Source: Rhizobium sp. BK418 (GTDB lineage Bacteria; Pseudomonadota; Alphaproteobacteria; Rhizobiales; Rhizobiaceae). Taken from it: DNA of 64,000 nucleotides. The translations under genes and the position numbers were made by a program. Shown piece by piece: positions 1 through 9,228 of the stretch. The first letter of the stretch is position 1, and every line of letters starts with the position of its first letter. Below the pieces are notes generated by a model, which did not search any database, had not been told where the DNA came from, and saw only the letters and a list, made by a program, of their open reading frames with translations. The stretch covers positions 186,001 to 250,000 of the forward strand of contig NZ_SLZK01000001.1 of assembly GCF_004341105.1 (NCBI RefSeq). The letters run 5' to 3'.

Positions 1-827
1 CCAAGTGCCTGCTGTGCTTCTTCCTTGTTCGGATTGGCTTCCGACTGCTTCATTGCGTCCTGCATCGATTTGATGAAGGCCATCGTGTAGCCGGAGATTT
101 TGAAGCCGAAATTCAGCTTGCCGACATTGGTGATGTCGAGGGAAATCTCGGAAAGATCGACAGTACCCGGCTGAGGATCCCAGGCACCCTTCATGGTGAT
201 GTCGCCCTGGACATGCTGTAGTGCGAGCTTCTCGATCGCTTCCTTGCTGTCCGGAGTGTCCCCAGCCTGGCTGAGATCGGCCTTGATGCTCTTAAAAGTG
301 CCGTCGAAATCGAAGCCGGACTCGTCTTCGCGCAGCGTGGCGTTTGCGTCGCTTTCCAACACTGAGAAGACCTCAGTACCATCCTTGACGATCTTGACCG
401 CGCCTGTATGGGCGCTCTCGGCGAAGAACATGGAATCAATCGTGTCGCCGGGCTGGGCCGGAACGGAGATGCCGCCAAGCGTCAATTCCTGGGCGCTCAG
501 AGTTACGCCATCCTTGGACGTGTTGATATCAGGGAAAGCAGCCTCTTCGATATAGTAGCTGCCGTCATCCTGCTCTTCCACGCCGGAGAGGGTGATTTCG
601 CCGATGGAGATCGCCTCGCCGGCATTTGGCTTGAAGCTGGCGTTCTTGAGTGTGACCGTCGTACCGTCGACATCGACGGAATCGGCGGCAACCGTTCCGC
701 CCTGCTGGCTATAGGCGGCATTGATCTTTTTCAGGAGATCCTGGCCGTCGAGCGCGAAAGCCGAACCGGCGAACGAGAGAATAGCTGCGCTCGACAGCAT
801 CAGCCGCGTCGTGCGGTAAAAGGTCAT
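1..827 (-). CDS. Secreted/periplasmic protein of unknown function (3' end cut by window)
   Basis: The reading frame is open from an ATG at 827 to the left edge, about 275 residues, so the C terminus is missing. The first 25 residues form a signal peptide (basic start, hydrophobic core, likely cleavage after AFA), which points to the periplasm. The rest is acidic, rich in Thr, Ser, Gly and Asp, without membrane segments or cysteines, and repeats short beta-type stretches in the style of proteins that line lipid- or envelope-bound beta structures; this last point is only an impression. It is divergent from parC with a 230-base gap that must hold both promoters. I do not recognise a named family. 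The coding call rests on the signal peptide, continuous frame and codon usage like its neighbours. Confidence 0.8.
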   Translation of the reverse strand, partial: MTFYRTTRLMLSSAAILSFAGSAFALDGQDLLKKINAAYSQQGGTVAADSVDVDGTTVTLKNASFKPNAGEAISIGEITLSGVEEQDDGSYYIEEAAFPDINTSKDGVTLSAQELTLGGISVPAQPGDTIDSMFFAESAHTGAVKIVKDGTEVFSVLESDANATLREDESGFDFDGTFKSIKADLSQAGDTPDSKEAIEKLALQHVQGDITMKGAWDPQPGTVDLSEISLDITNVGKLNFGFKISGYTMAFIKSMQDAMKQSEANPNKEEAQQAL

Positions 828-1057
828 GAGAAAGCCCCCCTGGTGGCAAGTGCCGTTGAATATTGCAATGAAGCTACTGTGGAATGGTCCGGCTTTATAT
901 TTGCAGACCCCTAAATATTTGTTGAGAGGATCGGCAAACGAAGTTCCAAATTCGGGCGCCACCTTTTATGGTTTTCATGTCAACACCAAGACGTCATCCA
1001 CAGCCGGAATGCCCGGATTCCTTGCCCCACAGGGGTTTCTGAGCTAGTCAGGATTCC

Positions 1058-3313
1058 ATGGGACAAGAGATTTTACCGCCTTCCGGCGGAGACGGCGACA
1101 ATATTCATCCGGTCGATCTGAAGGCGGCGCTCGAAGAGCGCTACCTTCGCTATGCGCTGTCGACCATCATGCACCGTGCATTGCCTGACGTGCGCGATGG
1201 CCTGAAGCCGGTCCATCGCCGCATCGTCTATGCGATGAACGACATGGGCCTGCGGCCGAATGCGGCCTTCAGGAAATGCGCCAAGATCGTCGGCGAAGTG
1301 ATGGGTAACTATCACCCGCATGGCGACCAGTCGATCTATGACGCGCTGGCGCGTCTCGCGCAGGATTTCTCGCAGCGCTACACGTTGGTGAACGGGCAGG
1401 GCAATTTCGGCAATATCGATGGCGACAGTCCCGCCGCCATGCGATACACCGAATCGAAGATGACCGCGGTCTCCGAACTGCTGCTCGAAGGCATCGATCA
1501 GGACGCCGTCGATTTCCGCGACACCTACGACGAATCCAATTCCGAACCGATCGTTCTTCCCGGTGCCTTCCCAAACCTTCTGGCCAACGGTTCCTCGGGT
1601 ATTGCGGTCGGCATGGCGACGTCAATTCCCTCGCACAACGTGCATGAGGTCTGCGACGCGGCACTGCATCTGATCAAGCATCCCGATGCTACGGTCGAGA
1701 AGCTCGTTGAATTCATCCCCGGCCCGGATTTCCCGACCGGCGGCATCATCATCGACAACAAGGAAAGCATCATCGAGAGCTACCGCACTGGCCGCGGCGG
1801 CTTTCGCGTGCGTGCGAAATGGGAGACGGAAGATCTCGGCCGCGGCGGCTACCAGATCATCGTCACCGAGATTCCGTTCCAGGTGCAGAAGTCGCGCCTG
1901 ATCGAAAAGATCGCCGAGCTTTTGATTGCCCGCAAGCTGCCGCTGCTGGAAGACATCAGAGATGAGTCGGCCGAGGATATTCGCATCGTCCTGGTGCCGA
2001 AGAGCCGCACTGTCGATCCGACCATCCTTATGGAATCGATGTTCAAGCTGACGGAACTTGAAAGCCGCTTCCCGCTGAACATGAACGTGCTGTCGATGGG
2101 TGTGATCCCGCGCGTCATGGCGCTGAACGAGGTGCTGAAGGAGTGGCTGGACCACCGCCGCGAGGTTCTGCAGCGCCGCTCGCGCTTCCGCCTCGCCGCC
2201 ATCGACAGGCGCCTCGAAATCCTCGGTGGTTTGCTCGTAGCCTACCTGAATATCGATGAAGTGATCCGCATCATCCGCGAAGAAGATGAGCCGAAACCCG
2301 TCATGATGGCGCGCTGGGACCTGACCGACGTTCAGGTCGAGGCGATTCTCAACATGCGGCTGCGCGCCCTGCGCAAGCTCGAAGAATTCGAGATCCGCAA
2401 GGAGCACGACGAACTCACCAAGGAAAAGGCCGATATCGAGGCGCTGCTTGCTTCCGACGAGAAGCAGTGGCAGACAGTTTCCTGGGAAATCGGTGAGGTG
2501 AAGAAGAAATTCGCCAAGGCGACCGAAATCGGCCGCCGCCGAACGCAGTTCGCAGAAGCGCCCGAGGCCGACGAGGAGGCCATCCAGCACGCGATGATCG
2601 AGAAGGAGCCGATCACCGTCGTCGTCTCCGAAAAGGGCTGGATCCGCGCACTGAAGGGCCACATTTCCGATACGTCGACATTGGCCTTCAAGGAAGGCGA
2701 TGGCCTGAAGGTTGCCTTCCCGGCGCAAACGACCGACAAGATCCTGATCGTCACGACCGGCGGCAAGGTCTTCACCCTCGGCGGCGATAAGCTGCCCGGT
2801 GGCCGTGGCCACGGCGAACCTCTGCGCATCATGATCGACATGGATAACGATCAGGACGTGTTGACTGCCTTCGTTCACGACCCGGCGCGCAAGATGCTGC
2901 TCGTCTCGACTGCCGGCAATGGTTTCGTGGTGCCGGAAGCGGAAATGGTCGCCAATACCCGCAAGGGCAAGCAGATCATGAACGTCTCCATGCCTGATGA
3001 GACGAAGCTTCTCGTTCCCGCGAACGGTGATCACGTTGCGGTCGTCGGCGAAAATCGTAAGATGCTGGTCTTCCCGCTGAGCCAGGTGCCGGAAATGACG
3101 CGAGGCAAGGGCGTGCGCCTGCAACGCTACAAGGATGGCGGCATTTCCGACATTCGCTGCTTTGCGATCACCGATGGCCTGAACTGGGAAGACAGCGCCG
3201 GCCGCACCTTCACGAAGAACAAGGACGAGCTTGCCGAATGGCTGGCCGACCGCGCTACCGCCGGCCGTACCGTGCCGAAGGGCTTCCCGCGCAGCGGTAA
3301 ATTCGCCGGCTGA
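1058..3313 (+). CDS. parC: DNA topoisomerase IV subunit A
   Basis: Catalytic A subunit of the type IIA topoisomerase that decatenates daughter chromosomes together with ParE. The 751-residue protein opens with the conserved [12 protein letters not shown] segment and carries the DNA-cleaving tyrosine at about residue 130 (RYTE context). The breakage-reunion domain covers roughly residues 25-490, followed by a shorter beta-pinwheel domain. The length is that of alphaproteobacterial ParC; GyrA of the same group is longer and has a complete C-terminal domain with a GyrA box, which I do not see here. The ATG at 1058 has AGGA a few bases upstream. The gene stands alone, followed by a G+C hairpin at 3329-3351. 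Confusion with GyrA is the only serious alternative. Confidence 0.96.
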   Translation: MGQEILPPSGGDGDNIHPVDLKAALEERYLRYALSTIMHRALPDVRDGLKPVHRRIVYAMNDMGLRPNAAFRKCAKIVGEVMGNYHPHGDQSIYDALARLAQDFSQRYTLVNGQGNFGNIDGDSPAAMRYTESKMTAVSELLLEGIDQDAVDFRDTYDESNSEPIVLPGAFPNLLANGSSGIAVGMATSIPSHNVHEVCDAALHLIKHPDATVEKLVEFIPGPDFPTGGIIIDNKESIIESYRTGRGGFRVRAKWETEDLGRGGYQIIVTEIPFQVQKSRLIEKIAELLIARKLPLLEDIRDESAEDIRIVLVPKSRTVDPTILMESMFKLTELESRFPLNMNVLSMGVIPRVMALNEVLKEWLDHRREVLQRRSRFRLAAIDRRLEILGGLLVAYLNIDEVIRIIREEDEPKPVMMARWDLTDVQVEAILNMRLRALRKLEEFEIRKEHDELTKEKADIEALLASDEKQWQTVSWEIGEVKKKFAKATEIGRRRTQFAEAPEADEEAIQHAMIEKEPITVVVSEKGWIRALKGHISDTSTLAFKEGDGLKVAFPAQTTDKILIVTTGGKVFTLGGDKLPGGRGHGEPLRIMIDMDNDQDVLTAFVHDPARKMLLVSTAGNGFVVPEAEMVANTRKGKQIMNVSMPDETKLLVPANGDHVAVVGENRKMLVFPLSQVPEMTRGKGVRLQRYKDGGISDIRCFAITDGLNWEDSAGRTFTKNKDELAEWLADRATAGRTVPKGFPRSGKFAG

Positions 3314-3328
3314 TCCCGGAATTTTGAG

Positions 3329-3351
3329 GCTCCGCCCTTGGCAGGCGGGGC
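3329..3351 (+). terminator. Possible terminator hairpin after parC
   Basis: Arms GCTCCGCC and GGCGGGGC pair over 8 bp (one T-G wobble) around a 7-base loop, 16 bases after the parC stop. There is no T-run after the stem, so it could be a factor-dependent or weak terminator. Confidence 0.4.
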
Positions 3352-3476
3352 AACTCCTCTATCTCCGTCCTGTCACCCAAAATAAGAGCCTATAAAGAAG
3401 GGCAATGTCGTTCTGTGGGCGGACGGGATGGCCGTGAACCGTCCGCTTAAAGCGTGCGAACGATGGAGGAACGTCG

Positions 3477-3974
3477 ATGCCTGCCGCCAATACCATCAAA
3501 CTGCATGTCGCCCACAGCTACAGGGCGCCGCCCGCTACGGTTTATGATGCCTGGCTCAATCCCGAAATCGCCCGTCGCTTTTTATTTGCGACCGACGACG
3601 GCCATGTCATCCGCGCCGATATCGACCCGCGCGTCGGCGGCCGCTTCATCATCGTCGACCGCCGCCCGACTGGCGATGCCTTTCATCACGGCGTCTTCCT
3701 GGAATTGAAGCGCCCTAGACACATCGTCTTTTGCTTTTCGGTCGAGGAGCACGACCATAATTGTGATCGTGTCGAAATCGACATCGAACCGCTCGGCAGC
3801 GGCAGCCGCCTGACCCTCACGCACGAGATGTGCGCTGAGTGGGCGGAATATGAGGAAAAGACCCGTCAGGGCTGGACGCATATCGTCGAAGGGCTGGATC
3901 GGGAACTGGAGCTTTCCGCTGGTTCGAAACGATCGAATCCCGAAGCAGGCCAGTCTGCAGGCGCTACGGCGTGA
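3477..3974 (+). CDS. AHSA1/SRPBCC-domain protein
   Basis: A 165-residue cytosolic protein of the START-like ligand-binding superfamily (AHSA1, activator of Hsp90 ATPase homologue 1-like). Typical features are the N-terminal pattern of hydrophobic strand, then VYDAWLNPE, the VGGRF strand-turn, and the C-terminal helix starting EKTRQGWTHIVEGLD. No enzyme activity can be assigned: the fold binds hydrophobic ligands and the family is functionally diverse. The ATG at 3477 follows GGAGGAACG, a good ribosome site. It is convergent with the Doc toxin gene and the two overlap by 11 bases at their 3' ends (3964-3974). In other bacteria such proteins are often paired with an ArsR regulator; none is present here. 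Confidence 0.88.
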   Translation: MPAANTIKLHVAHSYRAPPATVYDAWLNPEIARRFLFATDDGHVIRADIDPRVGGRFIIVDRRPTGDAFHHGVFLELKRPRHIVFCFSVEEHDHNCDRVEIDIEPLGSGSRLTLTHEMCAEWAEYEEKTRQGWTHIVEGLDRELELSAGSKRSNPEAGQSAGATA

Positions 3975-4353
3975 GCGGAAGTGTGTGATCGCGCAGGAAG
4001 CGGGTTGCGCCGTCCTCGTCGATTTCGCCTGCTGCCACACCTATAACAAAAGTGTACAGGTGAGCGTCGGTCGTCTCTATCGAATAGCCGTGCTGCAATA
4101 GAAAGACACCGCAACTGACAACGGCGATCCGTTTGTTTCCGTCAAGAAACGCGTGATTGCGCGCCAAACCGAAAAGATATGCGGCGGCAAGCTCAATGAT
4201 GTCATCGCATCCGTAGTTTGCCTTGTTGATGGGGCGCCCCAGAGCGGATTCCAGCGAACCTTCATCCCGAAGGCCAGCGAGGCCGCCAAACCGTTCGATC
4301 TGCATCGCGTGCATCTGCTCGACCAGCCGTCTGCTCAGAAACTTCAATGTCAT
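3964..4353 (-). CDS. Doc-family (Fic fold) toxin
   Basis: A 129-residue death-on-curing type toxin. The Fic/Doc signature is intact: N66-H67-A-F69-L-D71-G-N73-K74-R75, with the catalytic histidine, the acidic residue and the NKR nucleotide-binding loop. Doc of phage P1 inactivates EF-Tu by phosphorylating it; whether this protein does the same is inference. The start codon overlaps the stop of the upstream AbrB-type gene by one base (TAATG), so the two are translated together. The usual Doc partner, Phd, is replaced here by an AbrB/MazE-fold protein. No inhibitory Fic helix motif is evident in the toxin itself, so inhibition would have to come from the partner. Confidence 0.92.
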   Translation of the reverse strand: MTLKFLSRRLVEQMHAMQIERFGGLAGLRDEGSLESALGRPINKANYGCDDIIELAAAYLFGLARNHAFLDGNKRIAVVSCGVFLLQHGYSIETTDAHLYTFVIGVAAGEIDEDGATRFLRDHTLPLTP

Positions 4354-4574
4354 TATTCGGCAAGCTTCTTGAGCGCGACCTTATACTTCTCCATGAAGAG
4401 ACGGGCGGCATTAAGCTCTTCGGAGATATCCTCATCAACAGGCTGCATATAAAAGCGACCGTCCTCGGCCTGAAGCTCCAGAATATCTCCCGCCTTCAAC
4501 CCAAAACGGTCCAGCACTTCCTTCGGAATAATCACGCCTTCCGAATTGCCGATCTTACGAATGGTGACGTTCAT
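4353..4574 (-). CDS. AbrB/MazE-fold antitoxin
   Basis: A 73-residue protein with a swapped-hairpin AbrB domain at the N terminus (about residues 1-47): the pattern VTIRKIGNSEGVIIPKEV is diagnostic. The C-terminal 25 residues are helical, acidic then basic, as expected of a toxin-wrapping tail. It should bind its own promoter as a dimer and neutralise the Doc toxin encoded directly downstream with a one-base overlap. Two ATGs stand in tandem at 4577 and 4574; GAGG sits 5 bases from the second and only 2 from the first, so 4574 is preferred. Antitoxin first, toxin second is the normal order. Confidence 0.9.
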   Translation of the reverse strand: MNVTIRKIGNSEGVIIPKEVLDRFGLKAGDILELQAEDGRFYMQPVDEDISEELNAARLFMEKYKVALKKLAE

Positions 4575-4632
4575 CATCGCCTCTTGTTGTAACAGGGTTA
4601 TAACCGAAAGATACGCTACAACCAGTGGCCAA

Positions 4633-5511
4633 TCAAGCGATTTGAACGGCTTTGCTCCGGGGCATCAAGACCGAGTGCACCGCAATCGCCGCAACGAGTA
4701 TCGCGCCGCCGAGGAGGGTCATGGCGGCGGGTGTTTCGGCGAAGATCAGCCAGACCCAGATCGGCGCAAGTACCGTCTCCAGCAGGTAGAACATGCCGAC
4801 TTCGGGTGCGGAGAGGTAACGCGGTCCGGTCGCAAGACACCAAAAGGCCACCGGCATCATGATGGCACCATTGAAGACGATCCAGCCGGGATGGGCGATT
4901 GAAAGTCCTGAAGGCAGGACCTGCGCTAGGCCGAGTACGGCTGGCAAGATTGCGGCAAGCAGCGGAACGAAACCCATCTCCCGGCGCGAGGCCCGTCCGA
5001 CAGTGATGGCGGCGGCAAGCACCAGTGCGCTCAAAAGCGCCATGGTGTCGCCAAAGACGTGGCCGCTCGAAAGTCCCTCGCGCGCGATCAGCCCGACGCC
5101 GAAGATCATGAACAGCATGGCGATCAAAGTTACCGGCTGCGGTTTCTCCTTGAGAAACAGCCACGACAGCAGCGCTCCGAACATCGGATTGAAGGCGACG
5201 ATGAAGACAACATTGGCGGTGGCCGTGTTGAAGACTGCCAAGACGAAGGTCACGGAAGAGAGGCCGTAGAGCAGTCCGGCAACCAGTCCAGGGCGACCTA
5301 GCACGAGCGGCGGCCATTTGCCGGAGAAAAAGCGCATCGCAATCAGGATGACGAATGTGGCAAGAACCGTCGCCAGGCTTCGTGCGGTCAGGATCGACCA
5401 GATATCGCCATCGGCAAGACGAACGAGCGGAATATCCATGGAAAGCGCCAGTCCGCCGACTGCCGTCAGCAACAGGCCCTTCCGGTGATCGGAAAGGTGG
5501 GCAGGAAGCAT
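4633..5511 (-). CDS. EamA/DMT-family inner-membrane transporter
   Basis: A 292-residue hydrophobic protein with about ten predicted transmembrane segments in two homologous halves, the EamA (drug/metabolite transporter, RhaT-like) layout. Substrate unknown; members export amino acids, sugars or small metabolites. A longer frame reaches 5631, but the ATG at 5511 overlaps the stop of bpt by one base (TGATG) and is the natural start of a translationally coupled gene. The region upstream of 5511 in this frame lies inside bpt. It ends 56 bases from the toxin-antitoxin pair on the same strand, though a common transcript cannot be shown. Confidence 0.88.
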   Translation of the reverse strand: MLPAHLSDHRKGLLLTAVGGLALSMDIPLVRLADGDIWSILTARSLATVLATFVILIAMRFFSGKWPPLVLGRPGLVAGLLYGLSSVTFVLAVFNTATANVVFIVAFNPMFGALLSWLFLKEKPQPVTLIAMLFMIFGVGLIAREGLSSGHVFGDTMALLSALVLAAAITVGRASRREMGFVPLLAAILPAVLGLAQVLPSGLSIAHPGWIVFNGAIMMPVAFWCLATGPRYLSAPEVGMFYLLETVLAPIWVWLIFAETPAAMTLLGGAILVAAIAVHSVLMPRSKAVQIA

Positions 5512-6287
5512 CAGTCCTGCGGATCGTCCTGGAGGGAAGAGGGATCGAAGCGTTCCCAACCGCGCGGCGTCAGATGTTCCTGCGGCTGGAAGCGTGTCTT
5601 GTAATCCATCTTCCGCGATCCCCGAACCCAATAACCGAGGTAGACATGCGGAAGGCCGAGCGCCTTCGTGCGGCGCACATGATCGAGGATCATGAAGGTG
5701 CCCAGCGAGCGCCGGTCAAGATCGGGATTGAAATAGGAATAAACCATGGAAAGACCGTCGCTCATCGTGTCGGTCAGCGCGGCGGCGAGCAACTCGCCCT
5801 TCGGCCGTGTTTCCAGCCCCGAGCCCTCCTCGCGCCGGCGGTATTCGATGATCTTGGTGTTTACGTGCGTGTCTTCCACCATGATTGCGTAGTCGAGCAC
5901 GGTCATATCGGACATGCCGCCCTGTTGGTGGCGAAAGTCGAGATAGCGGCGGAAGAGGGAATATTGCTCGCTCGACGGCTGGGCCGCAAACTCCGTGGAA
6001 ATGACATCGGAATTGGCCGCCAGCACCCGCTTCATCGATTTGGTGGGTTCGAATTCCTGCGCCAGGATGCGCACGGACACGCAGGCGCGACAGGCTTCAC
6101 AGGCAGGACGATAGGCGATGTTCTGCGAACGGCGGAAGCCGCCCTGGGTCAGGATATCGTTCATCTCCGCCGCTCGCGGGCCGACGAGATGGGTGAAGAC
6201 CTTGCGCTCCATCTCGTGCGGCAGATACGGACAGGTAGCCGGGGCCGTCAGATAAAACTGCGGGGATGGCGTGGTCTGCGTATTCAT
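5511..6287 (-). CDS. bpt: Aspartate/glutamate leucyltransferase (bacterial N-end rule)
   Basis: A 258-residue cytosolic enzyme of the arginyl/leucyl-tRNA-protein transferase family. It moves leucine from Leu-tRNA to N-terminal Asp or Glu of proteins, marking them for ClpS/ClpAP. Diagnostic parts are the N-terminal cysteine region [16 protein letters not shown] (about residues 58-73), the [17 protein letters not shown] segment (near 180) and [15 protein letters not shown] near the C terminus. The length is usual for alphaproteobacteria. The name arginyltransferase is often used, but the bacterial Bpt type transfers leucine. It is the first gene of a pair with the EamA transporter; no functional link between the two is known to me. 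Confidence 0.95.
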   Translation of the reverse strand: MNTQTTPSPQFYLTAPATCPYLPHEMERKVFTHLVGPRAAEMNDILTQGGFRRSQNIAYRPACEACRACVSVRILAQEFEPTKSMKRVLAANSDVISTEFAAQPSSEQYSLFRRYLDFRHQQGGMSDMTVLDYAIMVEDTHVNTKIIEYRRREEGSGLETRPKGELLAAALTDTMSDGLSMVYSYFNPDLDRRSLGTFMILDHVRRTKALGLPHVYLGYWVRGSRKMDYKTRFQPQEHLTPRGWERFDPSSLQDDPQD

Positions 6288-6468
6288 CTCTCGCGGAGAT
6301 TTCCTTTCGGGGCGCTATCAATCCAGACAGCATGACGTAAGAATAGAAAACGTCAACTGCGCAGCATTCGGTGCCGCGCAATCGAATATTCCATTTCTTG
6401 GATATGGCGCTCTTTTGTGGCCGTCAAAGGGCCGACGGAGACTTTATTTCGTCTCCGCATAAGCTGGA

Positions 6469-6927
6469 TCAGACGGTGCGAACCGTCACTGTACCGACGA
6501 GAAAATCGTGCAGCAGGCGCGAGCGCTCCGTAAACAGGCCGACCAGCAGAATGAGCGGCGTCAGGACCGAGTTCAGGATCCAGAACAGCGCCAGATGGAC
6601 GATCGCCGTCAGGAAATCCATCGGCCGGCCGTCGACACGCATGATCGCGATGCCCATCGCGCGCATGCCGAGCGAGGCCTGTGTGGCGCCGCCGACCGTC
6701 ATGCCGAAATAGAGGCCTGCGACGATGACGAAGAGGGCCGGATAAAGAATGAAGCCGAGCCCCAGCGTGACGATCCCCAGGAAGAAGACGACGATCGCCG
6801 CCGGAATGCAGAGCAGGGCAACGATGATATAATCGAGGACAAAGGCAAAGACGCGACGGCTGAGCACGCCGCTATAGGCGCGCCAGTCCTCCGGTGCGGC
6901 ATAAAGCGGGTTTGGGTTGTAGCTCAT
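6469..6927 (-). CDS. RDD-family membrane protein
   Basis: A 152-residue membrane protein with three hydrophobic segments and the RDD-type opening AYSGVLSRRVFAFVLDYIIV, in which a basic residue and an aspartate are embedded in the first helix. The central GATQASLGMRAMGI segment is also characteristic. Function is not established; some RDD proteins behave as ion antiporters. The frame extends to 7038, inside the 3' end of hemB, but the ATG at 6927 has GGGAGATATGG just upstream and gives the standard N terminus. It is 73 bases downstream of hemB on the same strand and could be co-transcribed. Confidence 0.87.
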   Translation of the reverse strand: MSYNPNPLYAAPEDWRAYSGVLSRRVFAFVLDYIIVALLCIPAAIVVFFLGIVTLGLGFILYPALFVIVAGLYFGMTVGGATQASLGMRAMGIAIMRVDGRPMDFLTAIVHLALFWILNSVLTPLILLVGLFTERSRLLHDFLVGTVTVRTV

Positions 6928-7000
6928 CCATATCTCCCTTCGAAAGACGATGCCGCTGATATGGTATCGCCGAGGGGAAATACAATAAATCGCCCGAAAA

Positions 7001-8014
7001 TCACCTTTTTGCGAGGATTTTCGCCACTTCCGGCGCAAAATACGTCAGGATACCGTCGCAACCTGCACGCTTGAAGGCCAGCAGAGTCTCCATCATGATC
7101 CGCTCGCCGTCGATCCAGCCATTCATTGCCGCAGCCTTGATCTGCGAATATTCGCCAGACACCTGATAGGCGAAGGTCGGCAGGCCGAAAGCCTCCTTCA
7201 CCCGCCAGCAGATGTCGATATAGGCAAGACCCGGCTTGACCATCAGCATGTCGGCGCCTTCCTCGACATCGAGGGCGGCGTCGCGGATTGCTTCCGTGCC
7301 GTTTGCCGGATTGATGTAATAGCTGTTCTTATCGCCTTTCAGCAGACCCTTGGTATTGATTGCCTCGCGGTAGGGACCGTAGAAACCGGAAGAGAATTTC
7401 GTGGCATAGGACATGATGCCGACGCTCTGGTGTCCTGCGGCATCGAGCCCGCGGCGGATTGCGCCGATGCGCCCGTCCATCATTTCGGAGGGGGCGATGA
7501 TGTCGGCCCCGGCATCGGCCTGCAGGATTGCCGCCTTGACCACCTGATCGACCGTCTCGTCATTGACGATTTCGCCGTCGCGCAAGATGCCGTCATGCCC
7601 ATGGCTGGTGAAGGGGTCGAGCGCCACATCAGTAATAATGCCGATATTGGCCACCGCCTTTTTGATGGCCGCCGTTGTCTGATTGATAAGGTTATTGGCA
7701 ACGAGGCTGTTGGAACCCGTTTCGTCACGAAGTTCCATCTCGATATCGGGAAAAGTGGCAATGGCCGGAATGCCGAGATCGGCGGCTTCCTTTGCCGCCT
7801 CGACCGCCTTGTCGACGCTCATGCGGTTCACGCCGGGCATGGCAGCGATCGGATCGACGATACCGGTTCCCGGAACGATGAAGATCGGCCAGATCAGATC
7901 GTCGACCGTCAGGCGGTTTTCCTGCACCAGCCGGCGCGTCCAGTCTGCCTTGCGGTTGCGCCGCATGCGGCGGTGGCCGGTGATTTCATCCACGAGATGC
8001 GTCTTGTCCTGCAT
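7001..8014 (-). CDS. hemB: Delta-aminolevulinic acid dehydratase (porphobilinogen synthase), Mg-type
   Basis: Joins two 5-aminolevulinate molecules to porphobilinogen in haem synthesis. The 337-residue protein has both active-site lysines, K206 (SYATKFSSG) and K260 (MVKPGLAY). In the metal site the three cysteines of zinc enzymes such as E. coli HemB are replaced by A131, D133 and D141 (DVALDPFTSHGHDG), the aspartate-rich version described for the magnesium-dependent enzyme of Bradyrhizobium. The frame is open up to 8566, but ATG 8014 gives the family N terminus and no family similarity is seen upstream. It is divergent from the DUF6163 gene over 135 bases. Confidence 0.96.
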   Translation of the reverse strand: MQDKTHLVDEITGHRRMRRNRKADWTRRLVQENRLTVDDLIWPIFIVPGTGIVDPIAAMPGVNRMSVDKAVEAAKEAADLGIPAIATFPDIEMELRDETGSNSLVANNLINQTTAAIKKAVANIGIITDVALDPFTSHGHDGILRDGEIVNDETVDQVVKAAILQADAGADIIAPSEMMDGRIGAIRRGLDAAGHQSVGIMSYATKFSSGFYGPYREAINTKGLLKGDKNSYYINPANGTEAIRDAALDVEEGADMLMVKPGLAYIDICWRVKEAFGLPTFAYQVSGEYSQIKAAAMNGWIDGERIMMETLLAFKRAGCDGILTYFAPEVAKILAKR

Positions 8015-8149
8015 GATATCTATCCCTGGGCCATTCCATTTATCGGAGCGGTCATTATCATGCGCTCCGGAAAATCCAAACCGGACGATTGGCCGCGGCG
8101 GATGAAACCCGGAAAATTGAATTCGCGACTTGGAACGTGAGGTCTCGCC

Positions 8150-8587
8150 ATGGAACCAGACTCTCCGACGATGCCGAAACGGACGCTGACGGACATCCTC
8201 TTCATCTTCTTCCTGCGGCTGGTTGCCGTTTCCTGCTTCTGGTTCGGCCTGCAATACTGGGCGATGCTCGTCGGCTATTCGCTGGTCGGCGCCGGCCGCT
8301 TCGATCTGCTGAGCCTGCCGTGGAAGGTCGCGAGCACCTGCCTTGCCGTTCTTTTCCCCGTCGCGTCCCTCGGCCTCTGGCTCACGGTTTCCTGGGGGCC
8401 GGTCATCTGGGTGCTGGCCGCCGGAGGCCAGATCCTCATGTATGGCCTGCTTCCGCAGATCTTCGGACCCAACCACCTGATCATCCTGCTCCACGTGATC
8501 GTGGCCGTCATCTACTGGATTTTCAGGCTTTCCCTGTGGCTGGAGCGGCGCCGACAGCGTCGTCAAGTAAGCGTTGATTTACCCTGA
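8150..8587 (+). CDS. DUF6163-type small integral membrane protein
   Basis: A 145-residue protein with four hydrophobic helices (about residues 16-42, 58-80, 84-104 and 112-132) and a basic C-terminal tail rich in arginine. This matches the rhizobial DUF6163 family as I remember it, whose function is unknown. Divergent from hemB and 128 bases upstream of ldtR, the order seen in other Rhizobiaceae by recollection. The ATG at 8150 follows a GAGGTCTC stretch that can serve as ribosome site. Confidence 0.75.
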   Translation: MEPDSPTMPKRTLTDILFIFFLRLVAVSCFWFGLQYWAMLVGYSLVGAGRFDLLSLPWKVASTCLAVLFPVASLGLWLTVSWGPVIWVLAAGGQILMYGLLPQIFGPNHLIILLHVIVAVIYWIFRLSLWLERRRQRRQVSVDLP

Positions 8588-8715
8588 TACATCAAGGGGT
8601 TTTCGTAAGCCTCTGTTAAGCCTGCGGTTTAAGTCGAATTTTATATGTATTCGATAGGGTCTCACTCAAGGCGGGAAGAAAACGACACCGCCAAACAAAA
8701 CAGTGAGGCAGTCAA

Positions 8716-9228
8716 ATGAACACGAAAATTAAGCCGCAGGCGGCATCGACTTTCCACGCACAGGATCAGGCCATCCGTGATCTTTACATGGAATCCCTTC
8801 ATCTTGTTGAACGTCTTCATCGTCGTCTTCTCGACGTCATCAAGGACGAGTTCGACCGTCAGGGCCGCAGCGACGTCAACGCCATCCAGGCGCTTCTCCT
8901 CTTCAACATCGGCAACTCCGAACTGACCGCCGGCGAACTGCGTTCCCGCGGCTACTATCTCGGCTCGAACGTTTCCTACAACGTCAAGAAGCTGGTCGAC
9001 CTCGGCTTCATCAACCACCAGCGCTCGCGCATCGACCGCCGCTCGGTCCGGATCAGCCTGACCGAAACCGGCCAGGATATCGCCGAAACGGTGGCTCGCC
9101 TCTACGAACGCCATATCACCTCGATCGACAAGGTCGGCGGCATCGGCACGGATGAGTTCACCCAGATGAACAAGCTGCTGCAGCGTCTGGATCGCTTCTG
9201 GAACGACCAGATTTTGTATCGCCTCTGA
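8716..9228 (+). CDS. ldtR: MarR-family transcriptional regulator LdtR
   Basis: A 170-residue winged-helix regulator. The recognition region ELTAGELRSRGYYLGSNVSYNVKKLVDLGFINHQRSRIDRR shows a MarR helix-turn-helix and wing (about residues 72-118, read in pieces), flanked by dimerisation helices. It matches LdtR, described in Liberibacter and Sinorhizobium as the activator of the adjacent L,D-transpeptidase gene and of stress tolerance. The transpeptidase gene follows here after 442 bases, which supports the name. ATG 8716 has GTGAGGCAG upstream. A strong hairpin follows the gene, so the transpeptidase gene must have its own promoter. Confidence 0.9.
   Translation: MNTKIKPQAASTFHAQDQAIRDLYMESLHLVERLHRRLLDVIKDEFDRQGRSDVNAIQALLLFNIGNSELTAGELRSRGYYLGSNVSYNVKKLVDLGFINHQRSRIDRRSVRISLTETGQDIAETVARLYERHITSIDKVGGIGTDEFTQMNKLLQRLDRFWNDQILYRL

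Noticed and set aside
1622..3124. 500-codon frame antisense to parC
   Set aside because: Shadow of parC; histidine- and asparagine-rich composition typical of antisense reading.
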